Source: Bin5 sp965200685 (GTDB taxonomy: Bacteria; Chloroflexota; Anaerolineae; Caldilineales; Caldilineaceae). Taken from it: a stretch of DNA of 64,000 bases. Location: assembly GCA_965200685.1 (NCBI GenBank), contig OZ241379.1:558001-622000 (forward strand). The letters are read 5' to 3'. Under the pieces are notes generated by a model. The model was not told where the DNA came from. It saw only the letters and a list, made by a program, of their open reading frames with translations, and did no database searches. Each line of letters begins with the position of its first letter. Positions within the stretch are counted from its first letter, which is position 1. Position numbers and translations under genes: made by a program. Shown here in pieces: positions 27,337 through 38,207 of the stretch.

Positions 27337-28680
27337 CTATCTGCTGATCTTGCGCTCAATCACTTTCTCCAGCTTATGCACCACACTCTCCACCGGCACC
27401 CGGTCGAGAACTTCCTGGAAAAAGCCCTGCACAATCATGCGTTCAGCCTGGGAACGGGTCAGACCTCGGGCCATCAGATAGAACACGTACTCATCCTCCA
27501 CCTGTGCAGCGGTGGCTGCATGGGTGCAGCGCACATCATCCGCCTCGATCTCCAGGCCAGGGATGCTGTCGGACCGGGCACTGCTGTCCAGAATTAAATT
27601 GCCGTTACGCTGGAAGGCATCGGTTTTCTGTGCATCGGGGAGAACTTTGATGATCCCCATATAGACGTTGCGGGCCCGGTTTTTGAGTGCGCCATTGAAA
27701 AGCAGGTCGCTAAAGCAGTTAGGAACCCGATGTAACTGTAGGGTCTGATGGTCGATATGCTGCCGTCTCGTGGCAAAATACAGACCCAGCAATTCGCCAT
27801 GCCCGCCTTCACCCTGCAAGTCCAGATCCAAGAAAGCCTTCGTCAAGCGACTCCCCCAGCTCACCTGAACCCAGCGCAGATCCGTATCCTTGCCCATCAC
27901 CGCCCGGCCTGTCAGGAAGTTCCAAGCAGTATGGTGGAAGTCCTGTAAATTCATATAACGGACTGTGACATTGTCCCGCAAGATCAGCTCCACCACACTC
28001 GCTTGCAGGGCATTTTCCGCGCCCAGCAGATCGTCCACAACTGTGACTTCTGCGCTCTCTTCGGCAACGAGCAGGGTGTGGTGATAGCCGCCGATGCCTG
28101 CGCCTTGGTAGAGGATCGCCTGCAACGGCAATGAGACTTTCGTATTCTTGGGTACGTAAATCAATGAACCGGTATCCCACAGAGCTGCATGTAGGGCCGT
28201 GAATTTGTTGGCTTCGGGCTGCACCGCTTCCGTCATAAAGTACTGCTGCACCAAGTCCGGGTACATCTGCACGGCCGTCTGTAGGTCGGTAAAGATGACG
28301 CCTTGGCCGCGCAGGTCTTCCTGTTCTTCGCTGAATAGCAGGCCGCCATCCTGGTAGACCAAGCTGGCGGACGATTCCATCTCGTCCAGCTCATGCAGCA
28401 GAATCTCGTCCAATTCGTTCCGCCCTAAGCTGTCGGGCTTTGTGGCAAAGGGGGTGAAATTCTCCAATTTGAAGCCGGTCAGGCGGGTGCGCCGCCAGGC
28501 CTCGTCCGTAGGCTTGGGCCAGGGCAGGCTCTTGAACGTCTGCCAGGCCTGCAAGCGGAAATGCAGCATCCAAGCCGGTTCATTTTTGGCAGCAGAGGTC
28601 TGCCGCACAGTCTCTTCCGAGAAACGGGCAGTTTCCTCTGTAAATTGTTCCGGTTCCTTTACAAGTACATGCACGGCCAA
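27337..28680 (-). CDS. sufD: Fe-S cluster assembly protein SufD
   Basis: 447 residues, SufB/SufD core beta-helix. LYVPKNTKVSLPLQAILYQG, ITDRD-type segments and a C-terminal LEIEADDVRCTHAATAAQVED then EVLDRVPVESVVHKLEKVI are diagnostic. The start appears to be TTG 28680, with GGAG a few bases upstream. It forms the SufBC2D scaffold with SufB and SufC. Confidence 0.95.
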   Translation of the reverse strand: MAVHVLVKEPEQFTEETARFSEETVRQTSAAKNEPAWMLHFRLQAWQTFKSLPWPKPTDEAWRRTRLTGFKLENFTPFATKPDSLGRNELDEILLHELDEMESSASLVYQDGGLLFSEEQEDLRGQGVIFTDLQTAVQMYPDLVQQYFMTEAVQPEANKFTALHAALWDTGSLIYVPKNTKVSLPLQAILYQGAGIGGYHHTLLVAEESAEVTVVDDLLGAENALQASVVELILRDNVTVRYMNLQDFHHTAWNFLTGRAVMGKDTDLRWVQVSWGSRLTKAFLDLDLQGEGGHGELLGLYFATRRQHIDHQTLQLHRVPNCFSDLLFNGALKNRARNVYMGIIKVLPDAQKTDAFQRNGNLILDSSARSDSIPGLEIEADDVRCTHAATAAQVEDEYVFYLMARGLTRSQAERMIVQGFFQEVLDRVPVESVVHKLEKVIERKISR

Positions 28681-28713
28681 TACACTCCATATGAGAGGAG
28701 TTCTCTCCTTGTT

Positions 28714-30129
<1,416 letters not shown>

Positions 30130-30219
30130 GGGAAACCCTCCTTGAACGTTACAGAGCAATAGAGATTGAGCAGTAAGGCCAACGTATGCTCTTTCTCATA
30201 GTTACTCCATCATTACTCA

Positions 30220-31029
30220 TTACGTTGGCACCTCTCCTGGGACCAATTCATCCTCCACCCATTTGTAGCCCTTTTCTTCCAGCATCACCGCCACTTCCGG
30301 CCCACCAGTTTTGACGATGCGCCCGCCGAAGAAGATGCTGACATAATCCGGCTTGACAAAGTTCAAAATGCGCTGGTAGTGGGTAATGAGCAGAAATCCT
30401 CGCTCTTCGGTCGCCAGTTTGTTGATGCCATCGGACACGACTTTTAAGGCGTCGATGTCTAGGCCAGAGTCGGACTCGTCCAGAATTGCAAATTTCGGCT
30501 CCAGCATTGCCATCTGCAGAACCTCTGTACGTTTCTTTTCACCGCCGGAAAAGCCATCATTGAGATAGCGGCGGGCGAAGCTGAAATCAACGTTGAATTC
30601 TTTCATCTTGGCGTTCAGTTCCCGGCGAAATTCACGCATTGGCATCAGATTGCTGCCAATGACACCGTTGGCATTGCTCGCCGCTTCCCTGCTGGTATAA
30701 CCTCGTACATTGGAAACCGCAGTGCGTAGGAAGTTCGCTACACTGACGCCAGGTACGGAAACCGGATACTGAAAAGCCAAGAAGAGCCCGGTTCTGGCCC
30801 GCTCATCGGCTTCCATATCCAAAATACTCTCGCCATCTAGCAAGATTTCGCCTTCCGTCACCTCATAATGGGGATGGCCGGCGATTACATACGAAAGCGT
30901 AGACTTGCCGGATCCATTCGGACCCATCATTGCATGAATCTCTCCATTCCGCAGGGTCAGATCGACACCTTTCAAAATCTCAATGCCATCAACGACTGCG
31001 TGTAGATTCTGAATCTCAAGCGTACCCAT
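30220..31029 (-). CDS. sufC: SufC ATPase
   Basis: 269 residues from ATG 31029 (MGTLEIQNLHAVVDG), with an AGGA ribosome site just upstream. Walker A GPNGSGKST, signature FSGGEKKRTEVLQM, Walker B FAILDESDSGLD and the switch LITHYQRIL. It powers conformational change of the SufBC2D complex. First structural gene of the operon after sufR. Confidence 0.97.
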   Translation of the reverse strand: MGTLEIQNLHAVVDGIEILKGVDLTLRNGEIHAMMGPNGSGKSTLSYVIAGHPHYEVTEGEILLDGESILDMEADERARTGLFLAFQYPVSVPGVSVANFLRTAVSNVRGYTSREAASNANGVIGSNLMPMREFRRELNAKMKEFNVDFSFARRYLNDGFSGGEKKRTEVLQMAMLEPKFAILDESDSGLDIDALKVVSDGINKLATEERGFLLITHYQRILNFVKPDYVSIFFGGRIVKTGGPEVAVMLEEKGYKWVEDELVPGEVPT

Positions 31030-31137
31030 TCCTGTCCTCACTTTTCACATTGAATCAAGAGCATGGGGATTCACCACCCGTAGATCCTGACCTAAATTTA
31101 TCCTGTACCAATCTACCCAACCAACCTAGAGAATCGT

Positions 31138-31791
31138 TCAGGATTCGAACTCAATATGGCTGTTCTGGGTGATCACAAAAGAGCATCCTTCATCTCCGTC
31201 CATAATGCAGTCATCCAAGAACACTTCCGAGCCCAACACCTGTTTCATCATCTGCTGATCCATATGGCAGATCTCTCGATGTTCAATGGCGAGTTCATGA
31301 TAGGGGCAGTTGTACATCTTCAGGATAATTGTATTGCTATCGCCATCGGACACATCGGTAAGAACGCCTTGCCTGCCCAGCGCGCCAGCCATCTCCTCCA
31401 CCCGATGCTCCAAACCAACTGCCTTGACGCTGGCCTCGTATCGTTCCGCAAGCCGGGCACTCACCCGTTCCAAGAGGATGCCAATCTTCTCCGGCCCGAC
31501 CATTGCGGACATCTCCTGGAGCATTGTCAATGCTAGAACATCACAACGACAGGCGAACAACTCCCGAGCAGCATCCGTTGCCAAGTATACATAATGGGGC
31601 CGCCCTACCCCAGCACGCTCCTCACGTCTGTCCAGATAGCCACTGGCCTGCAGCGCGTTCAAATGCTGACGGACAGCCGTTGTGGTCACGCCGAGAAGCA
31701 CTTCCAATTCCTTGATTGTGGCAGACGCATTGCGTTGAAGATATTCAAGAATCTTCCATGCCGGCGAATTTTGCTCAGAACTGATAGCCAT
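31138..31791 (-). CDS. sufR: SufR-like iron-sulfur regulator of the suf operon
   Basis: 217 residues. N-terminal winged helix (ATIKELEVLLGVTTTAVRQH, then REERAGVGRPHYVY). C-terminal cysteines in YNCPYHELAIEHREICHMDQ, FLDDC and DEGC (C-x12-C-x19-C-x7-C) can hold a cluster, as in SufR. SufR represses suf genes when its cluster is intact. Transcribed ahead of sufC, 108 bp away, so the operon is probably autoregulated through the dyad at 31879-31908. Confidence 0.92.
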   Translation of the reverse strand: MAISSEQNSPAWKILEYLQRNASATIKELEVLLGVTTTAVRQHLNALQASGYLDRREERAGVGRPHYVYLATDAARELFACRCDVLALTMLQEMSAMVGPEKIGILLERVSARLAERYEASVKAVGLEHRVEEMAGALGRQGVLTDVSDGDSNTIILKMYNCPYHELAIEHREICHMDQQMMKQVLGSEVFLDDCIMDGDEGCSFVITQNSHIEFES

Positions 31792-31852
31792 ACGATTGAT
31801 CTTTACTGCAAATGGGCCGAATCAAAATATGATGCCCGTACACTGCCAACAT

Positions 31853-31881
31853 ATCTTACCATTCAATTCACATTTTGTCAA
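31853..31881 (-). promoter_or_regulatory. Predicted promoter of the sufR-suf operon
   Basis: Minus strand TTGACA (31876-31881), 17-bp spacer, TAAGAT (31853-31858), giving a start near 31846 and a leader of about 55 nt to the sufR ATG. The upstream edge of the -35 overlaps a long dyad. Confidence 0.6.
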
Positions 31882-31908
31882 TTTCCACAATATAAATTGT
31901 GAAAATTG
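31879..31908. promoter_or_regulatory. 13-bp inverted repeat, candidate SufR operator
   Basis: CAATTTCCACAAT, ATAA spacer, ATTGTGAAAATTG: 12 of 13 positions are complementary. It abuts and overlaps the -35 of the suf promoter. A dimeric winged-helix repressor such as SufR would suit a site this size. The rest of the 31792-32174 gap holds no gene I can support. Confidence 0.55.
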
Positions 31909-32174
31909 ATTAAACGTTCCTCAAGGCTTAAAAATGTACCATCCAGCCACGGGCCAGGCCAAATTTGGCCCTGTACAATGCAGCCCCTTTGTTGCTTTTC
32001 ACATGCGGAAGGCCGCCACTTGAATGCGAAACTGTCCGATTTTGGCAGGAAATTTGAAATTCTCTTATAATATTCATCTGTATGCCCACATATCTGCATG
32101 TACTGTAATCTGGGCATACTCAATCTTCCGGCGTGGCCCATTACAATTTCGTAGAGCGGGCAGGAGGATGGATC

Positions 32175-32756
32175 ATGGAGTTTAACGTAGCACAACTGAT
32201 GAAGGAGCCGACCGGTGCTCGTAGGGAGTTTGCGCTTGACGATGATATTACACATCTAGATACCGCGCTGCGACCCCTGAGCCATCTGCGCGGAAGCCTG
32301 GGGCTGTTACGCATCCACAGTGGTATTCTGGCAACGGGCGACTTTCAGGTGATGCTGGAATTGCAATGCGGACGCTGCCTAGAACAGGTGGCTCTTCCCA
32401 TAGCCCTGCAGTTTGAAGAGAGCTTTCGGCCATTGACAGATATCGGAACCGGTCGCTTTCTGTCCCCAGAAGAGTTTGAGGGCCAGGAAGACGATCTGAC
32501 CGACGAGGCATTGCTTATTGATGAGCAGCACATTCTCAACATTTCCGAGGTGGTACGTCAGAACATTTGGCTGTCAATACCGATAGTGGCAGGCTGTAGC
32601 TACTTTGAGCCGGATGAGTGCCCGAACTACCAGAAACTGCTGTCGGAATTTACTGTCGTCAAGCAGGATGACGAAAGAAGCCCCGCGGAAGCCGCAGGAA
32701 TCGACCCCCGTTGGGCGGCCCTGCTGGCCCTTCAAGATGAGTCACTCAACGATTAA
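32175..32756 (+). CDS. yceD: YceD/DUF177-family protein
   Basis: 193 residues from ATG 32175 (MEFNVAQLMKEPTGA), with AGGAGG upstream. LQCGRCLEQVALPIALQFEESF is the family's CxxC signature, and EVVRQNIWLSIPI...C...C matches its second half. The gene precedes rpmF as in most bacteria and is linked to 23S rRNA/50S maturation. It heads a plus-strand run reaching PAP2. Confidence 0.92.
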   Translation: MEFNVAQLMKEPTGARREFALDDDITHLDTALRPLSHLRGSLGLLRIHSGILATGDFQVMLELQCGRCLEQVALPIALQFEESFRPLTDIGTGRFLSPEEFEGQEDDLTDEALLIDEQHILNISEVVRQNIWLSIPIVAGCSYFEPDECPNYQKLLSEFTVVKQDDERSPAEAAGIDPRWAALLALQDESLND

Positions 32757-32772
32757 ATAAGGAGAAGTAGAA

Positions 32773-32967
32773 ATGGGACCGCTACCGAAACGAAAAATCA
32801 GCAAAGGTCGTCGCAATCGCCGCCGGGCACATCATGCTATCGGCCTGCCGAAACTGGTGAATTGCAATCAATGCGGACAGAAAACCTTGCCCCATCGAGT
32901 CTGTCCACACTGCGGAACGTACATGGGCCGCCTGCAGGTCTTGGAAATCGACGCAGACGAAGCGTAA
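32773..32967 (+). CDS. rpmF: 50S ribosomal protein L32
   Basis: 64 residues, family length. Basic N-terminus GPLPKRKISKGRRNRRRAHH, then zinc ribbon CNQCG and CPHCGTYMG. The four cysteines mark the zinc-binding (C+) form. GGAG lies before the ATG. It follows yceD by 16 nt. Confidence 0.97.
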   Translation: MGPLPKRKISKGRRNRRRAHHAIGLPKLVNCNQCGQKTLPHRVCPHCGTYMGRLQVLEIDADEA

Positions 32968-32993
32968 ACCATGTTGCCAACCCGGAATGACTG

Positions 32994-33974
32994 ATGATGA
33001 CAGTCGAATTTTCATACAGGCAGAACACCAGCCCCCTGATCTTCCTATTCCCTGGACAGGGCAGCCAGCATGTAGGCATGGCCCAGGAGTTGGTGGACGC
33101 CTATCCAGCCGCGCGCGCGGTCTTCTCGCAGGCAGACGCTGTGCTGGGTATGGAGATCAGCAAACTCTGTTTTGAGGGACCGGCCGAGCAGTTGACCGAT
33201 ACAGTCAACGCGCAACCGGCCCTGTTGACGTCCAGTATGGCGGCCCTGTATGCTCTGCAATCAGAAATCGGCCCCCTGCCCCGGCCCCTCTTCTTTGCCG
33301 GCCACTCCATGGGCGAGTATTCAGCCCTCGTAGCGGCCGGTTGTATTGACTTCGCTGACGGTGTGCGCCTTGTACGGGAACGAGGCCGGCTCATGAAAAG
33401 GGCTGGCCAAGAGCAGCCAGGGCGCATGGCTGCTGTCCTCGGGCTGGATGAGGATATGGTCGCGCGGGTCTGTAGCGAATCAGCTGCTGCAAGCGATGGT
33501 GTCGTGCAGATCGCCAATGACAACTGTCCAGGGCAGATCGTCATTTCCGGCGACGAAACAGCCATGGCCACGGCCATAGCCGCGCTGGAAAGAGCCGGCG
33601 CACGTAAGGTTGTGCCCCTAGCAGTTAGCATTGCTGCACACAGCCCGCTGATGAAATCGGCTGCGGCCAAATTGAAGGCTGCAATCGCAGCCACTAACGT
33701 ACGGCCGCCCATAGCAGCGCTGATCGGCAATACCAGTGCTCGTCCTCTCAGCAGTGTAGAAGCAATCTGCCAAGAATTGAACGATCAACTAAGCGATACT
33801 GTACGCTGGACCGCTTCCATGGGTTTTGCTATCAATGCCGGTGTTGAGGTCGCTGTGGAGATCGGCCCTGGTGCTGTTCTGAGCGGCCTGATGAAGCGCA
33901 TGCAGCGTAGGGGCAAACGAGTAAATGTGGCCGACGCGACCGATGTACGGGCATTTACAGAAAAATTCGGCTGA
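32994..33974 (+). CDS. fabD: Malonyl-CoA:ACP transacylase
   Basis: 326 residues. FLFPGQGSQHVGMA, the nucleophile motif GHSMGEYSAL (Ser105), the malonyl-binding Arg in VRERGRLM and the catalytic His in AAHSPLM. It loads malonyl groups on acyl carrier protein for fatty-acid synthesis. The start may be ATG 32994 or 32997. No acpP, fabH or fabF lies next to it here. Confidence 0.96.
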   Translation: MMTVEFSYRQNTSPLIFLFPGQGSQHVGMAQELVDAYPAARAVFSQADAVLGMEISKLCFEGPAEQLTDTVNAQPALLTSSMAALYALQSEIGPLPRPLFFAGHSMGEYSALVAAGCIDFADGVRLVRERGRLMKRAGQEQPGRMAAVLGLDEDMVARVCSESAAASDGVVQIANDNCPGQIVISGDETAMATAIAALERAGARKVVPLAVSIAAHSPLMKSAAAKLKAAIAATNVRPPIAALIGNTSARPLSSVEAICQELNDQLSDTVRWTASMGFAINAGVEVAVEIGPGAVLSGLMKRMQRRGKRVNVADATDVRAFTEKFG

Positions 33975-34091
33975 GCCATCTCATCCGTAAAAACAGCATT
34001 CTGCTTTTGGGCACGAGATCGTGACATCAAAATTCATGTCAAATCCATTCATTATATCATTTCAAGTTCTGTAGTAAAATAGGGAGACTCT

Positions 34092-34838
34092 ATGGAGTTC
34101 ACAGACAAAGTTGCGTTGGTGACTGGCAGCAGCAGTGGGATTGGGGCAGCAATTGCCAAGGAGCTGGCTGCCGGCGGCGCGCATGTAGCTCTACATTACC
34201 GGGGCAATCAAGCCGGGGCGGATGAAACGGCCGCCGCCATCCGTGAAGCTGGCGGTACCTATGCCATCTTCCAAGCAGATGTGACCGATTTTGACGAGGC
34301 CGCCGGTCTGGTAAAAGCAGTAGAAAGTGAATTCGGAAAAATTGCCATTTTGGTCAATAATGTAGGCACGACCCAGGATACCCTGCTTCTGAGTATGAAA
34401 CCGGATAGCTGGAACACTGTCATTCGTACCAATCTGGATAGCATGTATTATGTCACGAAAGCGGCCCTACGCGGCATGATCCGACAACGTTGGGGACGCA
34501 TTGTTAATATTGCCAGTGTTGTCGGGCTAAGCGGCCAAGCTGGGCAAACGAACTACGCAGCCAGCAAAGCCGGTGTTATCGGCCTTTCCAAAAGTTTGGC
34601 CCGGGAAGTCGGCAACCGAGGCATAACAGTGAATGTTATAGCCCCGGGTTTTGTGCCAACCGCCTTGACAGATGTCCTGACCGCTGCACAGAAAGAGCAG
34701 ATCATCGCCAATACGCCGTTGGGACGCTTTGGAAAGCCAGAAGAAATCGCCTGGGTGGCTGCTTTTCTGGCCAGCGAACGGGCAGGTTTCATTACCGGCC
34801 AGGTGCTTTCTGTTGATGGTGGGTTGGTGATGATGTGA
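34092..34838 (+). CDS. fabG: 3-oxoacyl-ACP reductase (SDR family)
   Basis: 248 residues. NADPH motif TGSSSGIGAA, NNVGTT, catalytic Ser in NIASVVGLSG and Y-x-x-x-K in NYAASKAGVIG, C-terminal FITGQVLSVDGGLVM. It reduces 3-oxoacyl-ACP in fatty-acid elongation. GGGAG precedes the ATG; the preceding gap of about 117 bp shows no gene. The stop overlaps nusB. Confidence 0.94.
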   Translation: MEFTDKVALVTGSSSGIGAAIAKELAAGGAHVALHYRGNQAGADETAAAIREAGGTYAIFQADVTDFDEAAGLVKAVESEFGKIAILVNNVGTTQDTLLLSMKPDSWNTVIRTNLDSMYYVTKAALRGMIRQRWGRIVNIASVVGLSGQAGQTNYAASKAGVIGLSKSLAREVGNRGITVNVIAPGFVPTALTDVLTAAQKEQIIANTPLGRFGKPEEIAWVAAFLASERAGFITGQVLSVDGGLVMM

Positions 34839-35377
34839 TGGACAGGTCAGACAAGATCCCGCCTTCAGCAGATCCCTCCACCATCGTGCTGCCTGATGAC
34901 ACGACCAGTTTGTCCATGGCAGCGCAACAAGGGGCAGGTCGCGGTCGTCAAAACGACAACGATTCCAAGCCGACCACACGTCGCCGTGCCCGGCGTGCAG
35001 CAGTGCAAGTACTGTACGAAGTGGACTGCACAAACCATAAACTTGGAGTGGCTCTGGAATATCGACAGGCAGATGAACAGCTTCCGGCCGAAGCGTTCAC
35101 ATTCTTACGCTGGCTGGTGAGTGGTGTTCTGCTGAATCGGCAGGATCTGGACAAATTGATCAGCCGTTACGCGCCTGAATGGCCCGTACAGCAAATGGCT
35201 ATCATTGACCGCAATGTGTTGCGTCTCTCAATCTTTGAACTGTTAAGCCCAGAGGCAGACGCGCCGGCCAAAGTTGTCATCAACGAAGCCGTAGAACTGG
35301 CAAAGATGTTCGGGAGCGACAGCAGCCCGCGTTTTGTCAACGGTGTACTCGGCACCGCTCTCCGAGAAATTTCCTAA
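34838..35377 (+). CDS. nusB: Transcription antitermination factor NusB
   Basis: 179 residues from ATG 34838, which overlaps the fabG stop (TGATG). Residues 1-50 are a polar tail, longer than in the usual protein of about 140 residues. The NusB fold starts at RRARRAAVQVLYEVD and ends KVVINEAVELAKMFGSDSSP with FVNGVLG. NusB with NusE binds boxA RNA and supports rRNA antitermination. Confidence 0.95.
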   Translation: MDRSDKIPPSADPSTIVLPDDTTSLSMAAQQGAGRGRQNDNDSKPTTRRRARRAAVQVLYEVDCTNHKLGVALEYRQADEQLPAEAFTFLRWLVSGVLLNRQDLDKLISRYAPEWPVQQMAIIDRNVLRLSIFELLSPEADAPAKVVINEAVELAKMFGSDSSPRFVNGVLGTALREIS

Positions 35378-35407
35378 CCATAGGGGAGAGGCCCGGTAAC
35401 TTCTGGC

Positions 35408-36250
35408 ATGGACAGCATCTTCGGCATTGGTATCTTTGAATTTATTTTTATCTTGATCTTTGCCCTGATCTTCCTAGGGCCGGAACGGCTGCCAAAAGTA
35501 ACGAAAGATGTCCTAGACTTTATCCGGCGTCTGCAGAGATTGTCCGGCGACCTAACACGACAGGTCAATGAAGAGATCGGCGATCTGCGCGAACTCGACC
35601 CCCGTTATCATATGGATCAAATGATGAAAGATGAGGAGGACGAGCAAGAGAAGCAGACCGCAAGCCAAGAGAAAGAGCCGGCCCCCTCCTCCACAGTACA
35701 GACATCAGCTCCTTCCCAACCTCAACCAGCCAAAGCCACGAACGCAGCAGTTGCCGGCCAAGACTCCACAACTAAGGCAGAGACGATATCGTCCACTCCG
35801 ACGAAGTCTACCGGCACAAACCTGTCCACTTCGGCGAATGGGCGTCAGAGCAGTGCTGCACGCGCGAAAACGGATGCAGGCCTTTCCACTACGCCGGTCA
35901 AAAGCAGGCCAACCGCTATAGACACCAGATTGGCCAGCAAGCCGCAGAAGCGGGGCATCAAATCATTGGCGGAACTACGCAAACAACAACGGGCCAAAAG
36001 GCAATCCAAAACAAGCGGTACGAACTCTTCTTATCTAGCAGAACGGAATAAGCGCGCCCAGGGGCGGGCGCAAACGCGGCGGGAAGTGATGGCCGCGCAA
36101 AAAATTGAGAAGGAAGCAGTTGCTGATGGCGATGAATCTACATTGGTAGACGAGCGGAGCGGACCAGAACCTGCAGAGCCGCAAGCTGTGATCATGGCCG
36201 GGCAAGCCAACAAGGAAGACGGAGATAGCAGCGAGGAGACCAAAGCATGA
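35408..36250 (+). CDS. tatA: Twin-arginine translocase TatA/TatB-type subunit with a very long tail
   Basis: 280 residues. Residues 1-60 are the Tat module: a single membrane helix, GPERLPKV hinge and amphipathic helix (FIRRLQRLSGDLTRQVNE). The remaining 200 or so residues are low-complexity Ser/Thr/Lys/Glu and probably disordered; typical TatA is 60-90 and TatB 110-170 residues. It overlaps tatC by 4 nt, so the two are co-translated parts of the folded-protein export channel. Confidence 0.92.
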   Translation: MDSIFGIGIFEFIFILIFALIFLGPERLPKVTKDVLDFIRRLQRLSGDLTRQVNEEIGDLRELDPRYHMDQMMKDEEDEQEKQTASQEKEPAPSSTVQTSAPSQPQPAKATNAAVAGQDSTTKAETISSTPTKSTGTNLSTSANGRQSSAARAKTDAGLSTTPVKSRPTAIDTRLASKPQKRGIKSLAELRKQQRAKRQSKTSGTNSSYLAERNKRAQGRAQTRREVMAAQKIEKEAVADGDESTLVDERSGPEPAEPQAVIMAGQANKEDGDSSEETKA

Positions 36251-37029
36251 CCCAGCAAGTTTCGCATCTCGAAAGTGATCCCTTTGACGATAGCCGTATG
36301 GGGCTGCTGGATCATCTGGTGGAACTGCGGACACGCATGATTTGGATCGTTGGCGCGCTGTTGATCGGCACAGTGATCAGTTTCGTCTTTGTAGAGCGGG
36401 TTCTTGGGTTCATCACTGCTTCGGTGGGCCAAAACCTGATCGCTATCGGGCCGACTGATACGATCTGGGTGTTTTTCCAAGTCGGGTTCGTCATGGGCGC
36501 AATTGTATCAATGCCGGTGCTGGTCTATCAGATCATTGCCTTTATCGCGCCTGGGCTGTATCCCCACGAGAAGCGCAGCCTGTTTATGCTATTGCCGGGT
36601 GTCATGGTTCTGTTCTTTGCCGGTGCGGCCTTTGCCCACGGTATGATGTTGCCCGTGGCTGTCGGTTTTTTGCAAAATTTTCTGGGGGCCGTGATCGACC
36701 AAGAGTGGACAATCGACCGCTACGTTGGGTTCTATACCCGCATCGTTTTCTGGATCGGCGTTGCCTTTGAAACCCCTCTGGTCATCGCCTTTTTAGCCCG
36801 CATTGGTCTCGTCAGCGGACCCCGACTATTAGGGCTGTGGCGGCAAGCGATAGTCATCATCTCGGTTGTGGCCGCGATGATTACGCCAACCATCGATCCG
36901 GTCAATATGACCATCGTCATGTTGCCGCTGATCAGCCTGTATTTCCTCGGCGTCGGCCTAGCCTATGTGCTCTACAAACCTCGGGATCCCCGCAGCTTTG
37001 ACGAAATGAACTGGGGCGATGATGAATAA
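36247..37029 (+). CDS. tatC: Sec-independent translocase TatC
   Basis: 260 residues, six membrane helices. N-terminal LLDHLVELRTRMIW, then FIAPGLYPHEKRSL and the membrane Glu in VAFETPLVIAFL are TatC signatures. It is the signal-peptide receptor of the Tat pathway. Coupled to the upstream tatA-like gene by ATGA. Confidence 0.96.
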   Translation: MTQQVSHLESDPFDDSRMGLLDHLVELRTRMIWIVGALLIGTVISFVFVERVLGFITASVGQNLIAIGPTDTIWVFFQVGFVMGAIVSMPVLVYQIIAFIAPGLYPHEKRSLFMLLPGVMVLFFAGAAFAHGMMLPVAVGFLQNFLGAVIDQEWTIDRYVGFYTRIVFWIGVAFETPLVIAFLARIGLVSGPRLLGLWRQAIVIISVVAAMITPTIDPVNMTIVMLPLISLYFLGVGLAYVLYKPRDPRSFDEMNWGDDE

Positions 37030-37225
37030 TCGGGAGTCGTTGATCACCCGCAAACAGGAAGTTCTCCATGACCTGACAACAGCACGCCGGCGGCTCCATG
37101 CCATCGACCAAGCGGCCGGCCGCCAAAGCCGTCAGGAACGAAAGCAGTTGGAAAGGCAGGTCGAGCAGCTCATGGCGGAAGAATATCGCCTACGCATCGC
37201 CATCGATCAAGCAAAACAGCAGTGA
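37019..37225 (+). CDS. Small coiled-coil protein downstream of tatC
   Basis: 68 residues (MNNRESLITRKQEVLHDLT...), almost entirely charged helix with heptad-like spacing. ATG codons occur at 37019 and 37022, both inside the end of tatC, so translation is coupled. No family recognised. It could be a small cytosolic helper or simply a conserved tail gene of the operon. Confidence 0.65.
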   Translation: MMNNRESLITRKQEVLHDLTTARRRLHAIDQAAGRQSRQERKQLERQVEQLMAEEYRLRIAIDQAKQQ

Positions 37226-37322
37226 CCAGATTAGCCCGACAATGCCGCAAGCCTGCAGGTAGACATGTGACGCTTCTGCGTTTGTTGACCTTTTGCCCAT
37301 TGCCAACGACCTAGGTACTGAG

Positions 37323-38168
37323 ATGCAAAGACATATGCAGGAGCGATTCGACGTTTTCATCACGGCCGGCTATGACCCGAATACGCAGGACGCTGTCAGT
37401 GCGGCCGCGGGCGTGGCCCACAAGTCCCTAGTCCCCATAGCTGGGATGCCCATGGCCTGGCATGTGGTGCGGGCCCTGGTAGAGAGCAACCGCATCGGCG
37501 AAATCGTCATCGTGGGCCTGGACCCAGGGGAAATCGATTTCGGCATTCCGGTTACGTTTGTGCCGAACCAGCCTAGCTTGTGGGCCAGCCAGCATGCAGG
37601 TCTGTGGAAACTTCAGGAAGTAAACCCCAACGACCGCTTCATTCTGGCCCTCTCGGCCGATTTGGCCCTGCTGACGGGTGAAATCGTCAACTGTTTCCTC
37701 AACGCCTGCCTGCCACTTCGTCAGGATATCTATTGGGGTATCGTTCAGAAAGAGGTGATGGTCGCCACCTTTCCCCAGAGCAAACGTACCTATCTGCCAC
37801 TGCGGGAAGGCCGATTTTGCAGCAGTGATCTCTACCTGAGCCGTCTGTCTGCCGGCCTCCACATTCAAGACCAAATCCGCTATTTTATTGAAAACCGTAA
37901 AAATGTCTTGGCTCTCATATGGGCCCTTGGCCTGCCGACACTGCTCAAGTTTCTCTTGCGTCGCCTAACCATCCCAGATCTTCTTGAAATCGCACACAGG
38001 GTAGCGGGTGTGCGCGGCAGTCCGGTTGTGCTACCGACTGCTGAAGCGGGCATGGATGTGGACAAGCCCCATCAACTGGCCCAGGTAGAAACCTATCTGC
38101 GGATACATCCCAACCACCCAGCCCATATGCGAACAGCAATGGTCAGTGACAATCGCAGTTTTTCGTAA
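37323..38168 (+). CDS. MobA-like nucleotidyltransferase
   Basis: About 281 residues from ATG 37323; a TTG 30 nt earlier is possible. FDVFITAGYD, KSLVPIAGMPMAWHVV and ILALSADLALLTGE resemble the NTP_transf_3 Rossmann-like fold, but the usual GGxSxRMG loop is replaced by AGYDPNTQDA. The substrate is unknown. It follows the small tat-linked gene. Confidence 0.82.
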   Translation: MQRHMQERFDVFITAGYDPNTQDAVSAAAGVAHKSLVPIAGMPMAWHVVRALVESNRIGEIVIVGLDPGEIDFGIPVTFVPNQPSLWASQHAGLWKLQEVNPNDRFILALSADLALLTGEIVNCFLNACLPLRQDIYWGIVQKEVMVATFPQSKRTYLPLREGRFCSSDLYLSRLSAGLHIQDQIRYFIENRKNVLALIWALGLPTLLKFLLRRLTIPDLLEIAHRVAGVRGSPVVLPTAEAGMDVDKPHQLAQVETYLRIHPNHPAHMRTAMVSDNRSFS

Positions 38169-38207
38169 CTGCAGTGGATTTCGGGGGTAGACAACAGGGT
38201 AACGCGA

